DNA of 52,345 bases from Cryobacterium sp. (GTDB lineage: Bacteria > Actinomycetota > Actinomycetes > Actinomycetales > Microbacteriaceae): positions 1 through 52,345 of the forward strand of contig JAHBST010000006.1 in assembly GCA_019638975.1 (NCBI GenBank), written 5' to 3'. This document shows positions 14,708 to 23,316 of the stretch, piece by piece. The notes beneath the pieces are model-generated. The model did no database searches. It had not been told where the DNA came from and saw only the letters and a list, made by a program, of their open reading frames with translations. Positions within the stretch are counted from its first letter, which is position 1. Every line of letters starts with the position of its first letter. The translations under genes and the position numbers were made by a program.

Positions 14708-17700
14708 CTACTCCACTGCCGGGACTGCAGGCAAAGGGTAGATCGCGGCGAGGAGCTTCGCGGCCCAGTCGATGAGGGCGGCATCATCCGGCAGGTCCGC
14801 AAGCGGCACCATGACCGTACGCGTTTGTGCGAGGTACCGCGAACCTGGGTACATGCGCTGCAGCCGCACCTGGATCGAATCCGGCAACTCCGGCCCCACG
14901 ATGCGCAACTTGCCTGCAGCGTTCACAAACTCCGACAGTCCCGCCTTTTGCGCCATCCGCCTCAACCGCGACACCGCAATCAGGTTCTCCACCTGTACGG
15001 GCGGCGGACCGTAGCGGTCGGCAAGCTCCTCGAGCACCGCATCCAGCTGCTCGGGCGCGGATGCCGGACTGCTCGCCGCCGACAACTTCTGGTACGCCTC
15101 CAGGCGCAGCCGCTCGCTCTCCACGTATTCTTCCGGAATGTGCGCATCCACCGGCAACTCGAGCCGCAACTCGGTCTGCCCCTCCGCCACATCGCCGCGG
15201 AAGTCGCTCACCGCCTCGCCGATCATCCGCAAATACAAGTCGAACCCGACACCGGCAATGTGCCCGGACTGCTCGCCGCCGAGTAGGTTCCCGGCGCCGC
15301 GGATCTCCAGATCCTTCAGAGCGATCTGCATCCCGCCGCCCAACTCGTTGTTCGCGGCGATCGTCGCGAGCCGGTCGAGCGCGGTTTCGCTCAGCGGCTT
15401 GTTCTCGTCGAAGAGGAAGTACGCGTACGCACGCTCGCGCCCGCGCCCCACCCGCCCGCGGATCTGATGCAACTGGCTCAGGCCGTACTTGTCCGCGCGG
15501 TCGATAATGAGCGTGTTCGCGTTCGTGATGTCGATCCCGGTCTCGATGATCGTGGTGCTCACGAGCACATCGAACTTGCGCTCCCAAAAATCGACCATCA
15601 CCTGCTCCAGCACGCCCTCCGGCAACTGCCCGTGCGCGACAGCAATGCGCGCCTCCGGCACGAGCTCCGCGAGCTGGCTTGCGACCCGGTTGATGCTCGA
15701 CACCCGGTTGTGCACGAAAAACACCTGGCCCTCGCGCAAGAGTTCGCGCCGGATCGCCGCCGCCACCTGCCGATCGCTGTACGGCCCGACGAACGTGAGA
15801 ATCGGATGCCGATCCTCCGGCGGTGTCGCAAGCGTCGACATCTCGCGGATGCCCGTCACGGCCATCTCGAGCGTCCTCGGGATCGGCGTCGCGCTCATCG
15901 CGAGCACATCCACGTTCGTCTTCAACTTCTTGAGGGCATCCTTGTGCTCCACCCCGAAGCGCTGCTCCTCGTCGATGATCGCGAGGCCGAGATCCTTGAA
16001 CGCAATGTTGTTCGTGAGCAGGCGGTGCGTGCCGATGACGAGATCGACCGTGCCATCCGCAAGGCCCGCGATCGTCTCCTTCGCCTCCCTGTCCGTCTGG
16101 AACCGGCTGAGCGCCCGAACGTGCACGGGGAACCCGGCGAACCGCTCCGCGAACGTCTCCATGTGCTGACGCACAAGCAGCGTCGTCGGCACGAGCATCG
16201 CCACTTGCTTGCCATCCTGGATCGCCTTGAACGCGGCGCGCACGGCGATCTCCGTCTTGCCGTAACCAACGTCGCCGGAGAGAAGGCGATCCATCGGGAT
16301 GGGCCGCTCCATGTCGGCCTTCACCTCGTCAATCGTGGAGAGCTGGTCGGGCGTCTCCACGAACGGGAACGCCTCCTCGAGCTCGCGCTGCCACGGCGAA
16401 TCCGGACCGAATGCGTGACCGCGGCTCGCCATCCGCGCGCTGTACAGCTTCACAAGTTCGACCGCGATATCGCGCACCGCTCTGCGCGCTTTGCCCTTCG
16501 CCGCCGCCCAATCACTGCCGCCCATCTTGCTGAGCGCCGGCGACTCGCCGCCGACGTACCGCGTGAGGAGGTCGAGCTGGTCGGTCGGCACATAGAGCTT
16601 GTCGCCTGGGTAACCCCGCTTGCTTGGCGCGTACTCGAGCAGCAGGTACTCGCGGTTCACCTTCTGCTCAACCGCCGAGCCGCTCGAAGCGGATGCCGCC
16701 AGCCGTCTCGCCGTGGTGCCGCCCGTGCTCACTTCGCGCTGCACCAGCTCGACGAACTTGCCGATGCCGTGCGTCTGGTGCACCACGAAATCGCCCGCCT
16801 TCAGTTGCAACGGGTCGACCACGTTCTGGCGGCGGCTCGCGAGCTTCTTCACCTGACGCGAGTCGTAGCCGGCCGTACGCCCGTAAAACTCGCCCTCGCT
16901 GAACACCGCGAGTTTCGCCTCGGCCAGCTCGAACCCCGCTTCGACGGATGCCTTCACGAGGTACGCGACGCCCGCCTCGAGGTCTTCCGGCAGGTCGTCG
17001 GTGATGCGGGCGGCGAGCCCGTGCTCGCCGAGCACATCGGCGGCGCGCTCGATCAGTCCGGCCGCTTGCGCCGTGATGACCACCGACCATTCATTATTCA
17101 GGAGTGTCGAGATGTGCTCAATTGCGCCGTCCGGATTGCCGGCGAAACTGGGGGCGGGGGTGGCGTCGATGCGCGCGGTGGAACTCGATGCGAAAGCCAT
17201 TTCTGACTTTCGCGCTCCCCCAGCGCCGACACCCGTCTCGGGGGGAAGGTCGATCAACTCCGCGTCGCTGTTGAAGGAACTGAACGTCCACCACGCGCGA
17301 TCGCCGGCCGCATGCCTCAACTCGTTTACGGAATAGAAGTCGCCAGCATCCAGATCGATGGGTGCTTCAGCGCCCACCGTCGCAGCATTCCACGCCGCCG
17401 CAAGGAACTCTCGATTCGTCTCGCCGAGGCTTGCCGCGCGGCTCGCAACCCTCTCGGGTGAGAGCACCGCGATCGCGGCATCCGTCGGCAGATAGTCGGT
17501 GATCGGCACGAGCCGGTCCACAAGCGCGGGCGCGAGCGACTCCATCCCGTCGACCGGTATGCCTTCGGCGACTTTCGCGAGCATCGTGCTGAGGCTTGGG
17601 AACTCATGCTGCATCTCGCTCGCCCGCTGGCGCACAGCATCCGTGAGCAACAATTCGCGGCTCGGCTGGAGCTCGACCGAAAGGACGTCCGCGTCGAGCG

Positions 17701-18358
17701 ACCTCTGATCGGCGACCGAAAAATACCGCAATTGCTCAAGCTCGTCGCCGAAGAAATCGGCGCGCACCGGATGGTCGTCCGTCGGCGCGAACACGTCAAG
17801 GATGCCGCCGCGCACCGCGAACTCGCCGCGCCGCGTCACCATATCGACGCGCGTGTAGGCGAGCGCGACAAGCTGTTCGGCGAGGTCGGCGAGGTTGTAA
17901 CCGCGCGCACCCATCGTGAGAGTGACCGGCTCAAGTCCCGCGAGCCCCGGCGCGAGCGGTTGAAGCGCGGCGCGCACGCTCGCGACGACGATGATCGGAT
18001 GCTGCGCTCGCTCGGTCCGCCAGTCGTGAAGCCGCCGCAGGGCCCGGATGCGTTTGCCCACCGTCTCGGCACTCGGGCTGAGCCTTTCGTGCGGGAGCGT
18101 CTCCCACGCGGGAAACTCGAGGATTTCGGCATCCGGAATCAGACTGGCGAGCGCATCGCGCAAGGTCTCGGAATCGCGGCCAGTCGCAACGATCGCGAAA
18201 AGGGCTTGGGGTCCTTCGCGCTGCGCGAGAAGACCGGCGAGGAGCGGCGCGCGCAGCCCCTCGACGAGCGAGAAATCTGCGCTGCGACGGGCATTCGCGA
18301 GGGCGTTTTCGAGCGCGCGGGCGTGCAGGAGCCTGGCACTTAAGCCCTCGAGTATCAC
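14708..18358 (-). CDS. mfd: Transcription-repair coupling factor
   Basis: The 1216-residue protein removes stalled RNA polymerase at DNA lesions and recruits UvrA. The N-terminal UvrB-like region (SLIPDAEILEFPAWETLPHE) is followed by the RNA polymerase interaction domain (DFVVHQTHGIGKFVELVQRE) and the translocase domains. These show Walker A GDVGYGKTEIAVRA (near residue 696) and the Walker B box IDEEQRFGVEHK (near 796), with TPIPRTLEMA, FVHNRVSSI and the QIRGRVGRGRERAYAYF motif VI. Length is normal. The start is GTG at 18358. An oddity is a glycine/serine/alanine-rich insert at about residues 370-405 (GVGAGGARKSEMAFASSSTA) whose DNA carries a short hairpin at 17190-17213. Pth and ribosomal protein L25 lie upstream on the same strand. 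Confidence 0.97.
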   Translation of the reverse strand: MILEGLSARLLHARALENALANARRSADFSLVEGLRAPLLAGLLAQREGPQALFAIVATGRDSETLRDALASLIPDAEILEFPAWETLPHERLSPSAETVGKRIRALRRLHDWRTERAQHPIIVVASVRAALQPLAPGLAGLEPVTLTMGARGYNLADLAEQLVALAYTRVDMVTRRGEFAVRGGILDVFAPTDDHPVRADFFGDELEQLRYFSVADQRSLDADVLSVELQPSRELLLTDAVRQRASEMQHEFPSLSTMLAKVAEGIPVDGMESLAPALVDRLVPITDYLPTDAAIAVLSPERVASRAASLGETNREFLAAAWNAATVGAEAPIDLDAGDFYSVNELRHAAGDRAWWTFSSFNSDAELIDLPPETGVGAGGARKSEMAFASSSTARIDATPAPSFAGNPDGAIEHISTLLNNEWSVVITAQAAGLIERAADVLGEHGLAARITDDLPEDLEAGVAYLVKASVEAGFELAEAKLAVFSEGEFYGRTAGYDSRQVKKLASRRQNVVDPLQLKAGDFVVHQTHGIGKFVELVQREVSTGGTTARRLAASASSGSAVEQKVNREYLLLEYAPSKRGYPGDKLYVPTDQLDLLTRYVGGESPALSKMGGSDWAAAKGKARRAVRDIAVELVKLYSARMASRGHAFGPDSPWQRELEEAFPFVETPDQLSTIDEVKADMERPIPMDRLLSGDVGYGKTEIAVRAAFKAIQDGKQVAMLVPTTLLVRQHMETFAERFAGFPVHVRALSRFQTDREAKETIAGLADGTVDLVIGTHRLLTNNIAFKDLGLAIIDEEQRFGVEHKDALKKLKTNVDVLAMSATPIPRTLEMAVTGIREMSTLATPPEDRHPILTFVGPYSDRQVAAAIRRELLREGQVFFVHNRVSSINRVASQLAELVPEARIAVAHGQLPEGVLEQVMVDFWERKFDVLVSTTIIETGIDITNANTLIIDRADKYGLSQLHQIRGRVGRGRERAYAYFLFDENKPLSETALDRLATIAANNELGGGMQIALKDLEIRGAGNLLGGEQSGHIAGVGFDLYLRMIGEAVSDFRGDVAEGQTELRLELPVDAHIPEEYVESERLRLEAYQKLSAASSPASAPEQLDAVLEELADRYGPPPVQVENLIAVSRLRRMAQKAGLSEFVNAAGKLRIVGPELPDSIQVRLQRMYPGSRYLAQTRTVMVPLADLPDDAALIDWAAKLLAAIYPLPAVPAVE
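17190..17213. repeat. Short inverted repeat inside mfd
   Basis: GCGAAAG-N10-CTTTCGC forms a 7-base perfect stem within the Gly/Ser/Ala-rich insert of mfd. It may mark a small palindromic insertion, but the stem is short. Confidence 0.35.
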
Positions 18359-18387
18359 CGGGCAAGTCTACGCGAGCGCGCTCAAGC

Positions 18388-18535
18388 TTAGAGTTGGGGC
18401 CCTTTCGGACCTCGGCCGCGACGCCAGCGCCGAGGGCCGTCTCGGCCATCGGCTAATTCAACGAGCCAGTCACGGGAAGTTCCCTTCGAGACGGCCAGCG
18501 GCCTCCTCAGGCACGGAGCGCTCAGGGCGCGGTGT
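18388..18535. repeat. Dispersed repeat modules in the mfd-pth gap
   Basis: Two modules lie between mfd and pth. One (about 18388-18440) contains AGAGT, GGCC and CCAGCGCCGA. The other (18479-18535) starts TTCCCTTCGAGAC, contains the small palindrome GGCCAGCGGCC, and ends CTCAGGGCGCGGTG. Both modules recur inside hrpA at 51190-51276, in the other order. There the second module lacks about 29 interior bases. The last four codons and stop of pth (HTAP) lie within the right flank of the second module. Confidence 0.5.
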
Positions 18536-19121
18536 GGAATCGCATTTGCGCGGCGGCAAGGCCATCGGTCGCAATGAGTTCGACGGCATCCGCGGCATCC
18601 GCGAGCACCGAGGGCAGCGACTTCTTCTCCGTCGAGGAGAAGTCCTTCAACACGAAATCCGCGGCATCCTGCCGCCCGGGCGGCCGACCGATACCGACCC
18701 GAACGCGCACGAAATCGCCCGTACCGACTGCCGACATGATGTCGCGGATGCCGTTGTGCCCGCCGTGCCCGCCGCCGAACTTCAAGCGCACGGCATCGAA
18801 CGGGATGTCGAGCTCGTCATGAACCACGATGAGCCGCTCGGGCCCGAGCGAATAGAACTTGAGAAGGTTCGCGACCGGGCCGCCGGACACGTTCATGTAG
18901 GTGTTCGTCCCGGCCAGGATCAGCTTCGGGCCGCCCGGACCGCCCATGCTCGCGCCAGCCCGAACCTCGGCGACCATCGCGTTCGCCTTGTGGCGCTTGA
19001 ACTTTGCGGACATCCGCAAACCCAGTTCAGCGACGACCATTTCGCCCACGTTGTGGCGATTCGCGGCGTAGCCGAGCCCGGGGTTGCCGAGCCCGACCAC
19101 AAGCCACGAATCTGTGCTCAT
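18522..19121 (-). CDS. pth: Peptidyl-tRNA hydrolase
   Basis: The 199-residue enzyme releases tRNA from prematurely dropped peptidyl-tRNA. Family motifs are GLGNPGLGYAANRHNVGE (residues about 10-27, including the catalytic His), AGTNTYMNVSGGPV, VVHDELDIPFDAVRLKFGG and GHGGHNGIRDI. Length and order are standard, and the ATG at 19121 gives the usual N-terminus. It lies 9 bases behind the gene for ribosomal protein L25, the standard actinobacterial arrangement, and is probably co-transcribed with it. Its extreme 3' end overlaps a repeat shared with hrpA. Confidence 0.96.
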   Translation of the reverse strand: MSTDSWLVVGLGNPGLGYAANRHNVGEMVVAELGLRMSAKFKRHKANAMVAEVRAGASMGGPGGPKLILAGTNTYMNVSGGPVANLLKFYSLGPERLIVVHDELDIPFDAVRLKFGGGHGGHNGIRDIMSAVGTGDFVRVRVGIGRPPGRQDAADFVLKDFSSTEKKSLPSVLADAADAVELIATDGLAAAQMRFHTAP

Positions 19122-19130
19122 GCGGGAAGG

Positions 19131-19844
19131 CTACTCGGCAGAGGCCTCAGCGGAAGCGCCCTCTGCGGCGGCATCGCCCTCAGCGGCACCTTCGCCGTCG
19201 GCATCACCTTCGGCGCCTTCGGCAGCTTCACCCTCGACCTCTTCGCCCTCGGCAGGCTCGCCCAGGCTCGCAGCGGCAGGAACGATGACGTTGACGAGCA
19301 GAAGCTCGGCATCGTCGAGCAGGGTCGAGCCCTCGGGGAGCGTGACCTGGCCGGCGTGAATCTTCGTGCCCTCCTCGGCGCCCTCGATGTCGATGAGGAT
19401 GCGCTCGGGGATGGCCGTCGCATCCGCTTCGAGGCGGATCGTGTTGGCTTCGAGCATCGCGATCGTGCCGCTGAACGACTCACCCTCGAGGTGGATCGGA
19501 ACCTCGACGTGCACCTTCTCGCCCTTCCTGACGATGACAAGGTCGAGGTGTTCGATGATCTGGCGCACCGGGTCCTTCTGCACGTCCTTGACGAGCGCGA
19601 GCTGCTTCTTGCCGGCGACATCCAGGTCGAGAATCGCGTTCGCCTTGCGCAGCAACAGACCGACCTCGTGCGCCGGCAGGCTTACGTGCTGCGGGGCCGT
19701 GCCGTGACCGTAGATCACCGCGGGGATGCGGCCGGCCATCCGCAAACGGCGCGCGTATCCTTTGCCAAAGTTCTCGCGAAGTTCCGCGACGATGTGGTTG
19801 TCGGGCCCGGACTTTTTGTCTCCGTGAACCGTCTTCTCGGTCAT
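19131..19844 (-). CDS. rplY: 50S ribosomal protein L25/general stress protein Ctc
   Basis: The 237-residue protein binds 5S rRNA. The N-terminal L25 domain (ELRENFGKGYARRLRMAGRI, PAVIYGHGTAPQHVSLPAHE) is followed by the C-terminal TL5/Ctc domain (PIHLEGESFSGTIAMLEANT) and a long acidic, Ala/Glu-rich tail of about 50 residues (EGEEVEGEAAEGAEGDADGE). Such tails are common in actinobacterial Ctc proteins. I chose ATG at 19844 because AAAGGAG precedes it at 7 bases; further upstream codons in the frame look non-coding. It forms a unit with pth. Confidence 0.95.
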   Translation of the reverse strand: MTEKTVHGDKKSGPDNHIVAELRENFGKGYARRLRMAGRIPAVIYGHGTAPQHVSLPAHEVGLLLRKANAILDLDVAGKKQLALVKDVQKDPVRQIIEHLDLVIVRKGEKVHVEVPIHLEGESFSGTIAMLEANTIRLEADATAIPERILIDIEGAEEGTKIHAGQVTLPEGSTLLDDAELLLVNVIVPAAASLGEPAEGEEVEGEAAEGAEGDADGEGAAEGDAAAEGASAEASAE

Positions 19845-20032
19845 GTCTGTCTCCTTTGCAGGCTGTGGCCCGCGTGTCTCTTCATGGTCAACTCGAACGC
19901 CTGCGCGTGAGGAAAGACTGTGCGGCCTGTGAAGACCCTGCCTGCTCACCGCGTCGATTACGGATGCTTACTGCCCGGTTTCCCGAACGAGGAGCGTCCC
20001 TCGCCGAAGTTCAGTCTCCGAGTTTAGCGCAT

Positions 20033-20052
20033 TCGGCAGGTTCGCCGAATCC
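20033..20052. terminator. Hairpin between rplY and nadE
   Basis: ATTCGGC-N6-GCCGAAT is a perfect 7-base stem about 30 bases beyond the nadE stop. No T-tract follows on the minus strand, so termination at nadE is only a possibility. Confidence 0.35.
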
Positions 20053-20082
20053 GCGAGCGACGGAGGAGCGCATCGACCCAGG

Positions 20083-20904
20083 TCAGCGCCACCAGTCGTC
20101 GGTGGGGGCGACGGGAAGGTGCCGTTTGTGGCGCGTCGCCAGATACTTCGCCTCGATCGCCTCGGCGACGGCATCCGGAACTTCGCGTCCCTCGAGATAG
20201 TCGTCGATGTGCTCGTAGCTGATGCCGAGGTTCGCTTCGTCGGACTGGCCGGGAGTGTCATCCAGGAGGTCGGCCGTCGGAACTTTGAGGTACAGACGCT
20301 CGGGGGCGCGGAGCTCCTCGAGCAGCGCGCGTCCTTGCCTTTTGCTGAGGCCCGAGAGCGGCACGACATCCGCGCCGCCGTCGCCGAATTTTGTGAAGAA
20401 CCCGGTCACCGCTTCGGCCGCGTGATCCGTGCCGACCACGAGCAGCGACCTCTGCCCGGAGATCGCGTATTGCGCGACCATGCGCGTGCGTGCCTTCACG
20501 TTGCCCTTCGTGAAGTCGCTCATCTCGTCGCCGATCGCGTCGTGGTATTCGGCTTCGAAACCGTCGACGGCACGCTGGATGTTGAACGTCACCGTTCGCT
20601 GCGGCCGGATGAAGGTCAACGCGAGTTGCGCGTCATCCTCGTCGCGCTGCACGGCGTAGGGGAGCCGCACGGCGATGAACTCCGCGGGCACGCCGTCCGC
20701 CGCGAGCTGCTCGACGGCGAGCTGGCACAAGCGGCCGGCGAGAGAAGAATCCTGACCGCCGCTGATGCCCAGGACGAATCCCTTGGCGTGGGAGGACTTC
20801 GCATAGTCGACGAGAAAGCGGATGCGGGCATCGATTTCGGCGCGCGCGTCAATCGACGGCGAAACGTGGAGGTCGCGGATGATCTCCTGCTGCAGGGGAC
20901 GCAT
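20083..20904 (-). CDS. nadE: NH3-dependent NAD+ synthetase
   Basis: The 273-residue enzyme converts nicotinic acid adenine dinucleotide, ATP and ammonia to NAD+. The PP-loop [10 protein letters not shown] lies near residue 48, and [20 protein letters not shown] and [20 protein letters not shown] are family motifs. The size matches the short, ammonia-dependent form without a glutaminase domain. It is followed leftward by a non-coding stretch and lies 9 bases from the 3' end of the gluconokinase gene on the same strand, so the two are probably co-transcribed. Confidence 0.96.
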   Translation of the reverse strand: MRPLQQEIIRDLHVSPSIDARAEIDARIRFLVDYAKSSHAKGFVLGISGGQDSSLAGRLCQLAVEQLAADGVPAEFIAVRLPYAVQRDEDDAQLALTFIRPQRTVTFNIQRAVDGFEAEYHDAIGDEMSDFTKGNVKARTRMVAQYAISGQRSLLVVGTDHAAEAVTGFFTKFGDGGADVVPLSGLSKRQGRALLEELRAPERLYLKVPTADLLDDTPGQSDEANLGISYEHIDDYLEGREVPDAVAEAIEAKYLATRHKRHLPVAPTDDWWR

Positions 20905-20913
20905 GACGACACC

Positions 20914-21411
20914 CTACAGCCGGTCAAGTTTCGCGCGTATTTCAGCAACGATCTCCGACGGCGTCCCGTTGATCGAGACGTCGAAACCCGCTTCGTCGTC
21001 GGCGAGATGCTCGAGCGCTGCGAGCTGCGAATCGAGCAGCGTCGCCGGCATGAAGTGGCCGTGACGGCGCGCGAGTCGCGACTCGAGAAGCGGACGCGAA
21101 CCGTCGAGTTCGATGAACATCGTCCGCGGTTCGATGTCGAGGATCAATTGCCGATAAGCGCGCTTCAAGGCAGAACATGCGACAACGAGGCCCGTGTTTT
21201 CGGCCGCGGCGAGCGTCTCGCCGACCTTCGTGAGCCAGGGTCCGCGGTCGGCGTCGTCCAATGGATGTCCGTCCGCCATTTTCCGCTTATTCGCTTCCGA
21301 ATGCAGGTCATCCGAATCCTCGAAAGGGATGCCCAATTCGGCGGCGAGGAGCTCCCCCACCGTCGACTTGCCCGAGCCGCTGACGCCCATCACGACGAGG
21401 AGAGGATTCAT
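20914..21411 (-). CDS. gntK: Gluconokinase
   Basis: The 165-residue kinase phosphorylates gluconate to 6-phosphogluconate. It has the P-loop GVSGSGKSTVGELLA (about 9-23), DDLHSEANKRKMADGHPL, which is diagnostic for thermoresistant gluconokinases, and ACSALKRAYRQLI. The ATG at 21411 follows a GGTGGG box, and the residues before it in the frame look non-coding. It diverges from gnd across 72 bases, so the kinase and the next enzyme of the gluconate route are controlled from one shared promoter region. Confidence 0.95.
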   Translation of the reverse strand: MNPLLVVMGVSGSGKSTVGELLAAELGIPFEDSDDLHSEANKRKMADGHPLDDADRGPWLTKVGETLAAAENTGLVVACSALKRAYRQLILDIEPRTMFIELDGSRPLLESRLARRHGHFMPATLLDSQLAALEHLADDEAGFDVSINGTPSEIVAEIRAKLDRL

Positions 21412-21483
21412 GAGCCCACCGTAGCAATCGCACCTGCGTGCGCTCGCGCTAGCCTTGAAGCGTTCGATCGACGAGGAGACACC

Positions 21484-22938
21484 ATGACTGACACGACGAC
21501 CGCCACCGCGAACATCGGAGTGGTCGGCCTCGCCGTCATGGGGTCCAATCTGGCGCGCAACCTCGCGAGCCGCGAAGGCAATACCGTCGCGATCTACAAC
21601 CGCTCGTATGGTCGTACGCAGGAACTGCTCGACGAGCATCCGGAAGCCGGATTCGTCGCGAGCAAGACGGTCGAGGACTTCGCGGCCTCTCTCTCGAAGC
21701 CTCGCACCGCACTCATCATGGTCAAGGCCGGCGCGGGCACGGATGCCGTCATCGATCAGCTCGTGTCGGTGTTCGAGCCGGGCGACATCATCATCGATGG
21801 CGGGAATGCGTTGTTCACGGACACGATCCGCCGCGAGAAAGCCGTGCGCGAGACCGGGATCAACTTCGTCGGTGCCGGAATCTCGGGCGGGGAAGAGGGA
21901 GCGCTGCTCGGGCCGTCGATCATGCCGGGCGGTTCGGCGGAAGCCTGGGAGACGATCGGTCCGATCCTGAAGTCGATCGCCGCGGTCGCCGAGGGAGAGC
22001 CGTGCGTGACGCACGTGGGCACGGATGGCGCCGGGCACTTCGTCAAGATGATCCACAACGGCATCGAGTACGCGGACATGCAATTGATCGCCGAAGCTTA
22101 CGATCTCATCCGGCACGGCACGGGAAAGACGCCCGCCGAGATCGCCGACATCTTCGCCGAGTGGAACTCCGGCGAACTCGAAAGCTATCTCATCGAGATC
22201 ACCTCGGAAGTGCTGCGCCAAACGGATGCCAAAACCGGCAAGCCGCTCGTCGACGTCATCCTCGATCAAGCGGGCGCGAAAGGTACGGGCGCCTGGACGG
22301 TGCAGACCGCGCTCGACCTCGGCATCCCGGTGTCGGGCATCGCCGAGGCCGTCTTCGCGCGATCACTGTCCTCCAAGCCCGAGCAGCGCGCGGCGGCATC
22401 CGGGCTACCCGGCCCGAAGCCGACCCCGGTCGCCGACACCGACGCATTCGTCGAAGATGTGCGCCTCGCGCTTTACGCCTCCAAGATCATCGCGTACAGC
22501 CAGGGCTTCGACGAGATCGTCGCGGGGGCCGCCGAGTACAACTGGGACATCCACAAGGGAGACATCGCGAAAATCTGGCGCGGCGGATGCATCATCCGGG
22601 CGCAATTCCTCAATCGAATCACCGAAGCTTACGCGGCCGATCCCGGCCTCGTAGCCCTCGTCACGGCCCCGTACTTCACGGATGCCGTGGCTCGCGCCCA
22701 GGATTCGTGGCGGCGCGTGGTGGCTGCGGCCGCGGCATCCGGTATTCCCTCCCCCGCGTTCTCGTCGTCGCTCGCCTATTACGACGGGCTGCGTTCGAAG
22801 AGACTTCCCGCCGCGCTCGTGCAGGGGCAGCGGGATTTCTTCGGCGCGCACAACTACCAGCGCGTGGATCTGCCGGGCACATTCCACACGCTGTGGTCGG
22901 GCGACCGCACCGAGATCGACGCGAGCGACGCGCACTGA
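21484..22938 (+). CDS. gnd: 6-phosphogluconate dehydrogenase, NADP-dependent, decarboxylating
   Basis: The 484-residue enzyme oxidises and decarboxylates 6-phosphogluconate to ribulose 5-phosphate. The Rossmann fingerprint is VVGLAVMGSNLARNLA (about 13-28). GAGISGGEEGALLGPSIMPG and GHFVKMIHNGIEYADMQL carry the catalytic Lys and Asn. The long C-terminal helical domain ends HTLWSGDRTEIDASDAH. Length matches the long (E. coli-type) form. ATG at 21484 lies just after an AGGAG box. The next gene starts one base after the stop. Confidence 0.97.
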   Translation: MTDTTTATANIGVVGLAVMGSNLARNLASREGNTVAIYNRSYGRTQELLDEHPEAGFVASKTVEDFAASLSKPRTALIMVKAGAGTDAVIDQLVSVFEPGDIIIDGGNALFTDTIRREKAVRETGINFVGAGISGGEEGALLGPSIMPGGSAEAWETIGPILKSIAAVAEGEPCVTHVGTDGAGHFVKMIHNGIEYADMQLIAEAYDLIRHGTGKTPAEIADIFAEWNSGELESYLIEITSEVLRQTDAKTGKPLVDVILDQAGAKGTGAWTVQTALDLGIPVSGIAEAVFARSLSSKPEQRAAASGLPGPKPTPVADTDAFVEDVRLALYASKIIAYSQGFDEIVAGAAEYNWDIHKGDIAKIWRGGCIIRAQFLNRITEAYAADPGLVALVTAPYFTDAVARAQDSWRRVVAAAAASGIPSPAFSSSLAYYDGLRSKRLPAALVQGQRDFFGAHNYQRVDLPGTFHTLWSGDRTEIDASDAH

Positions 22939-22939
22939 C

Positions 22940-23281
22940 ATGGACGAACTCGACCGCGTGGTCGACGACCGGCCGCTGTATGGTCGCCGGCGACGCATCC
23001 TCTTGCGTGTCGTCGTGCTCGTCGCGGTCGGCGCGATGCTTCTGCCGATCCTCGTGAATCTCGCGGCCGTGAGCTCGGCGACTGCCGCGAGCGCGTGCGC
23101 CGTGGCAACCCGGTACGAAGATCCGGATGCGAACGGCTCTGTCGTGCGCTTCGAAATCTTCGGACCCGGCGTGATCGGCTGGGAATGCTACGCGACGGGC
23201 GGATTCGGCGGGGAGCGTCACATCATTTCGCTCGGGTTGATTCCCGGAATGGTGGAACTGCCGCACGGCGTCCGTGCGTGA
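22940..23281 (+). CDS. Hypothetical single-pass membrane or secreted protein
   Basis: The 113-residue product has a basic N-terminus (RRRRILLRVV), one hydrophobic segment at about residues 22-48 (VVLVAVGAMLLPILVNLAAV) and a short extracytoplasmic part with two cysteines (SACAVATRYEDPDANG, WECYATGG), which may form a disulfide. The start ATG lies directly behind the gnd stop (TGACATG), so translation is probably coupled. I do not know the family. The gene is small but has the codon use of its neighbours and a good start. Confidence 0.6.
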   Translation: MDELDRVVDDRPLYGRRRRILLRVVVLVAVGAMLLPILVNLAAVSSATAASACAVATRYEDPDANGSVVRFEIFGPGVIGWECYATGGFGGERHIISLGLIPGMVELPHGVRA

Positions 23282-23316
23282 GGAAGAGCGCGGGCGCCTC
23301 GCGGAAGGATCGGTCG

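Noticed and set aside
17085..17110. ATTATTCAGGAG inside mfd as a fourth copy of the ATTCAGGA repeat
   Set aside because: No inverse-complement partner is present within several hundred bases, and the codons (LLNNEW) look native.
15467..17206. A 579-codon open frame on the plus strand opposite mfd, and similar long frames opposite glmU, rplY, metG, rsmI and hrpA
   Set aside because: They are antisense shadows of well-recognised genes in GC-rich DNA, have Arg/Pro/His-rich nonsense composition, and no domain or start signal.
20033..20052. Strong rho-independent terminator
   Set aside because: The stem is good but there is no T-tract on either side, so I list it only as a hairpin with low confidence.
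20119..21483. Long upstream extension of the gnd frame to 20119
   Set aside because: The extension is antisense to nadE and gntK. The gnd protein starts naturally at ATG 21484 with an AGGAG box.
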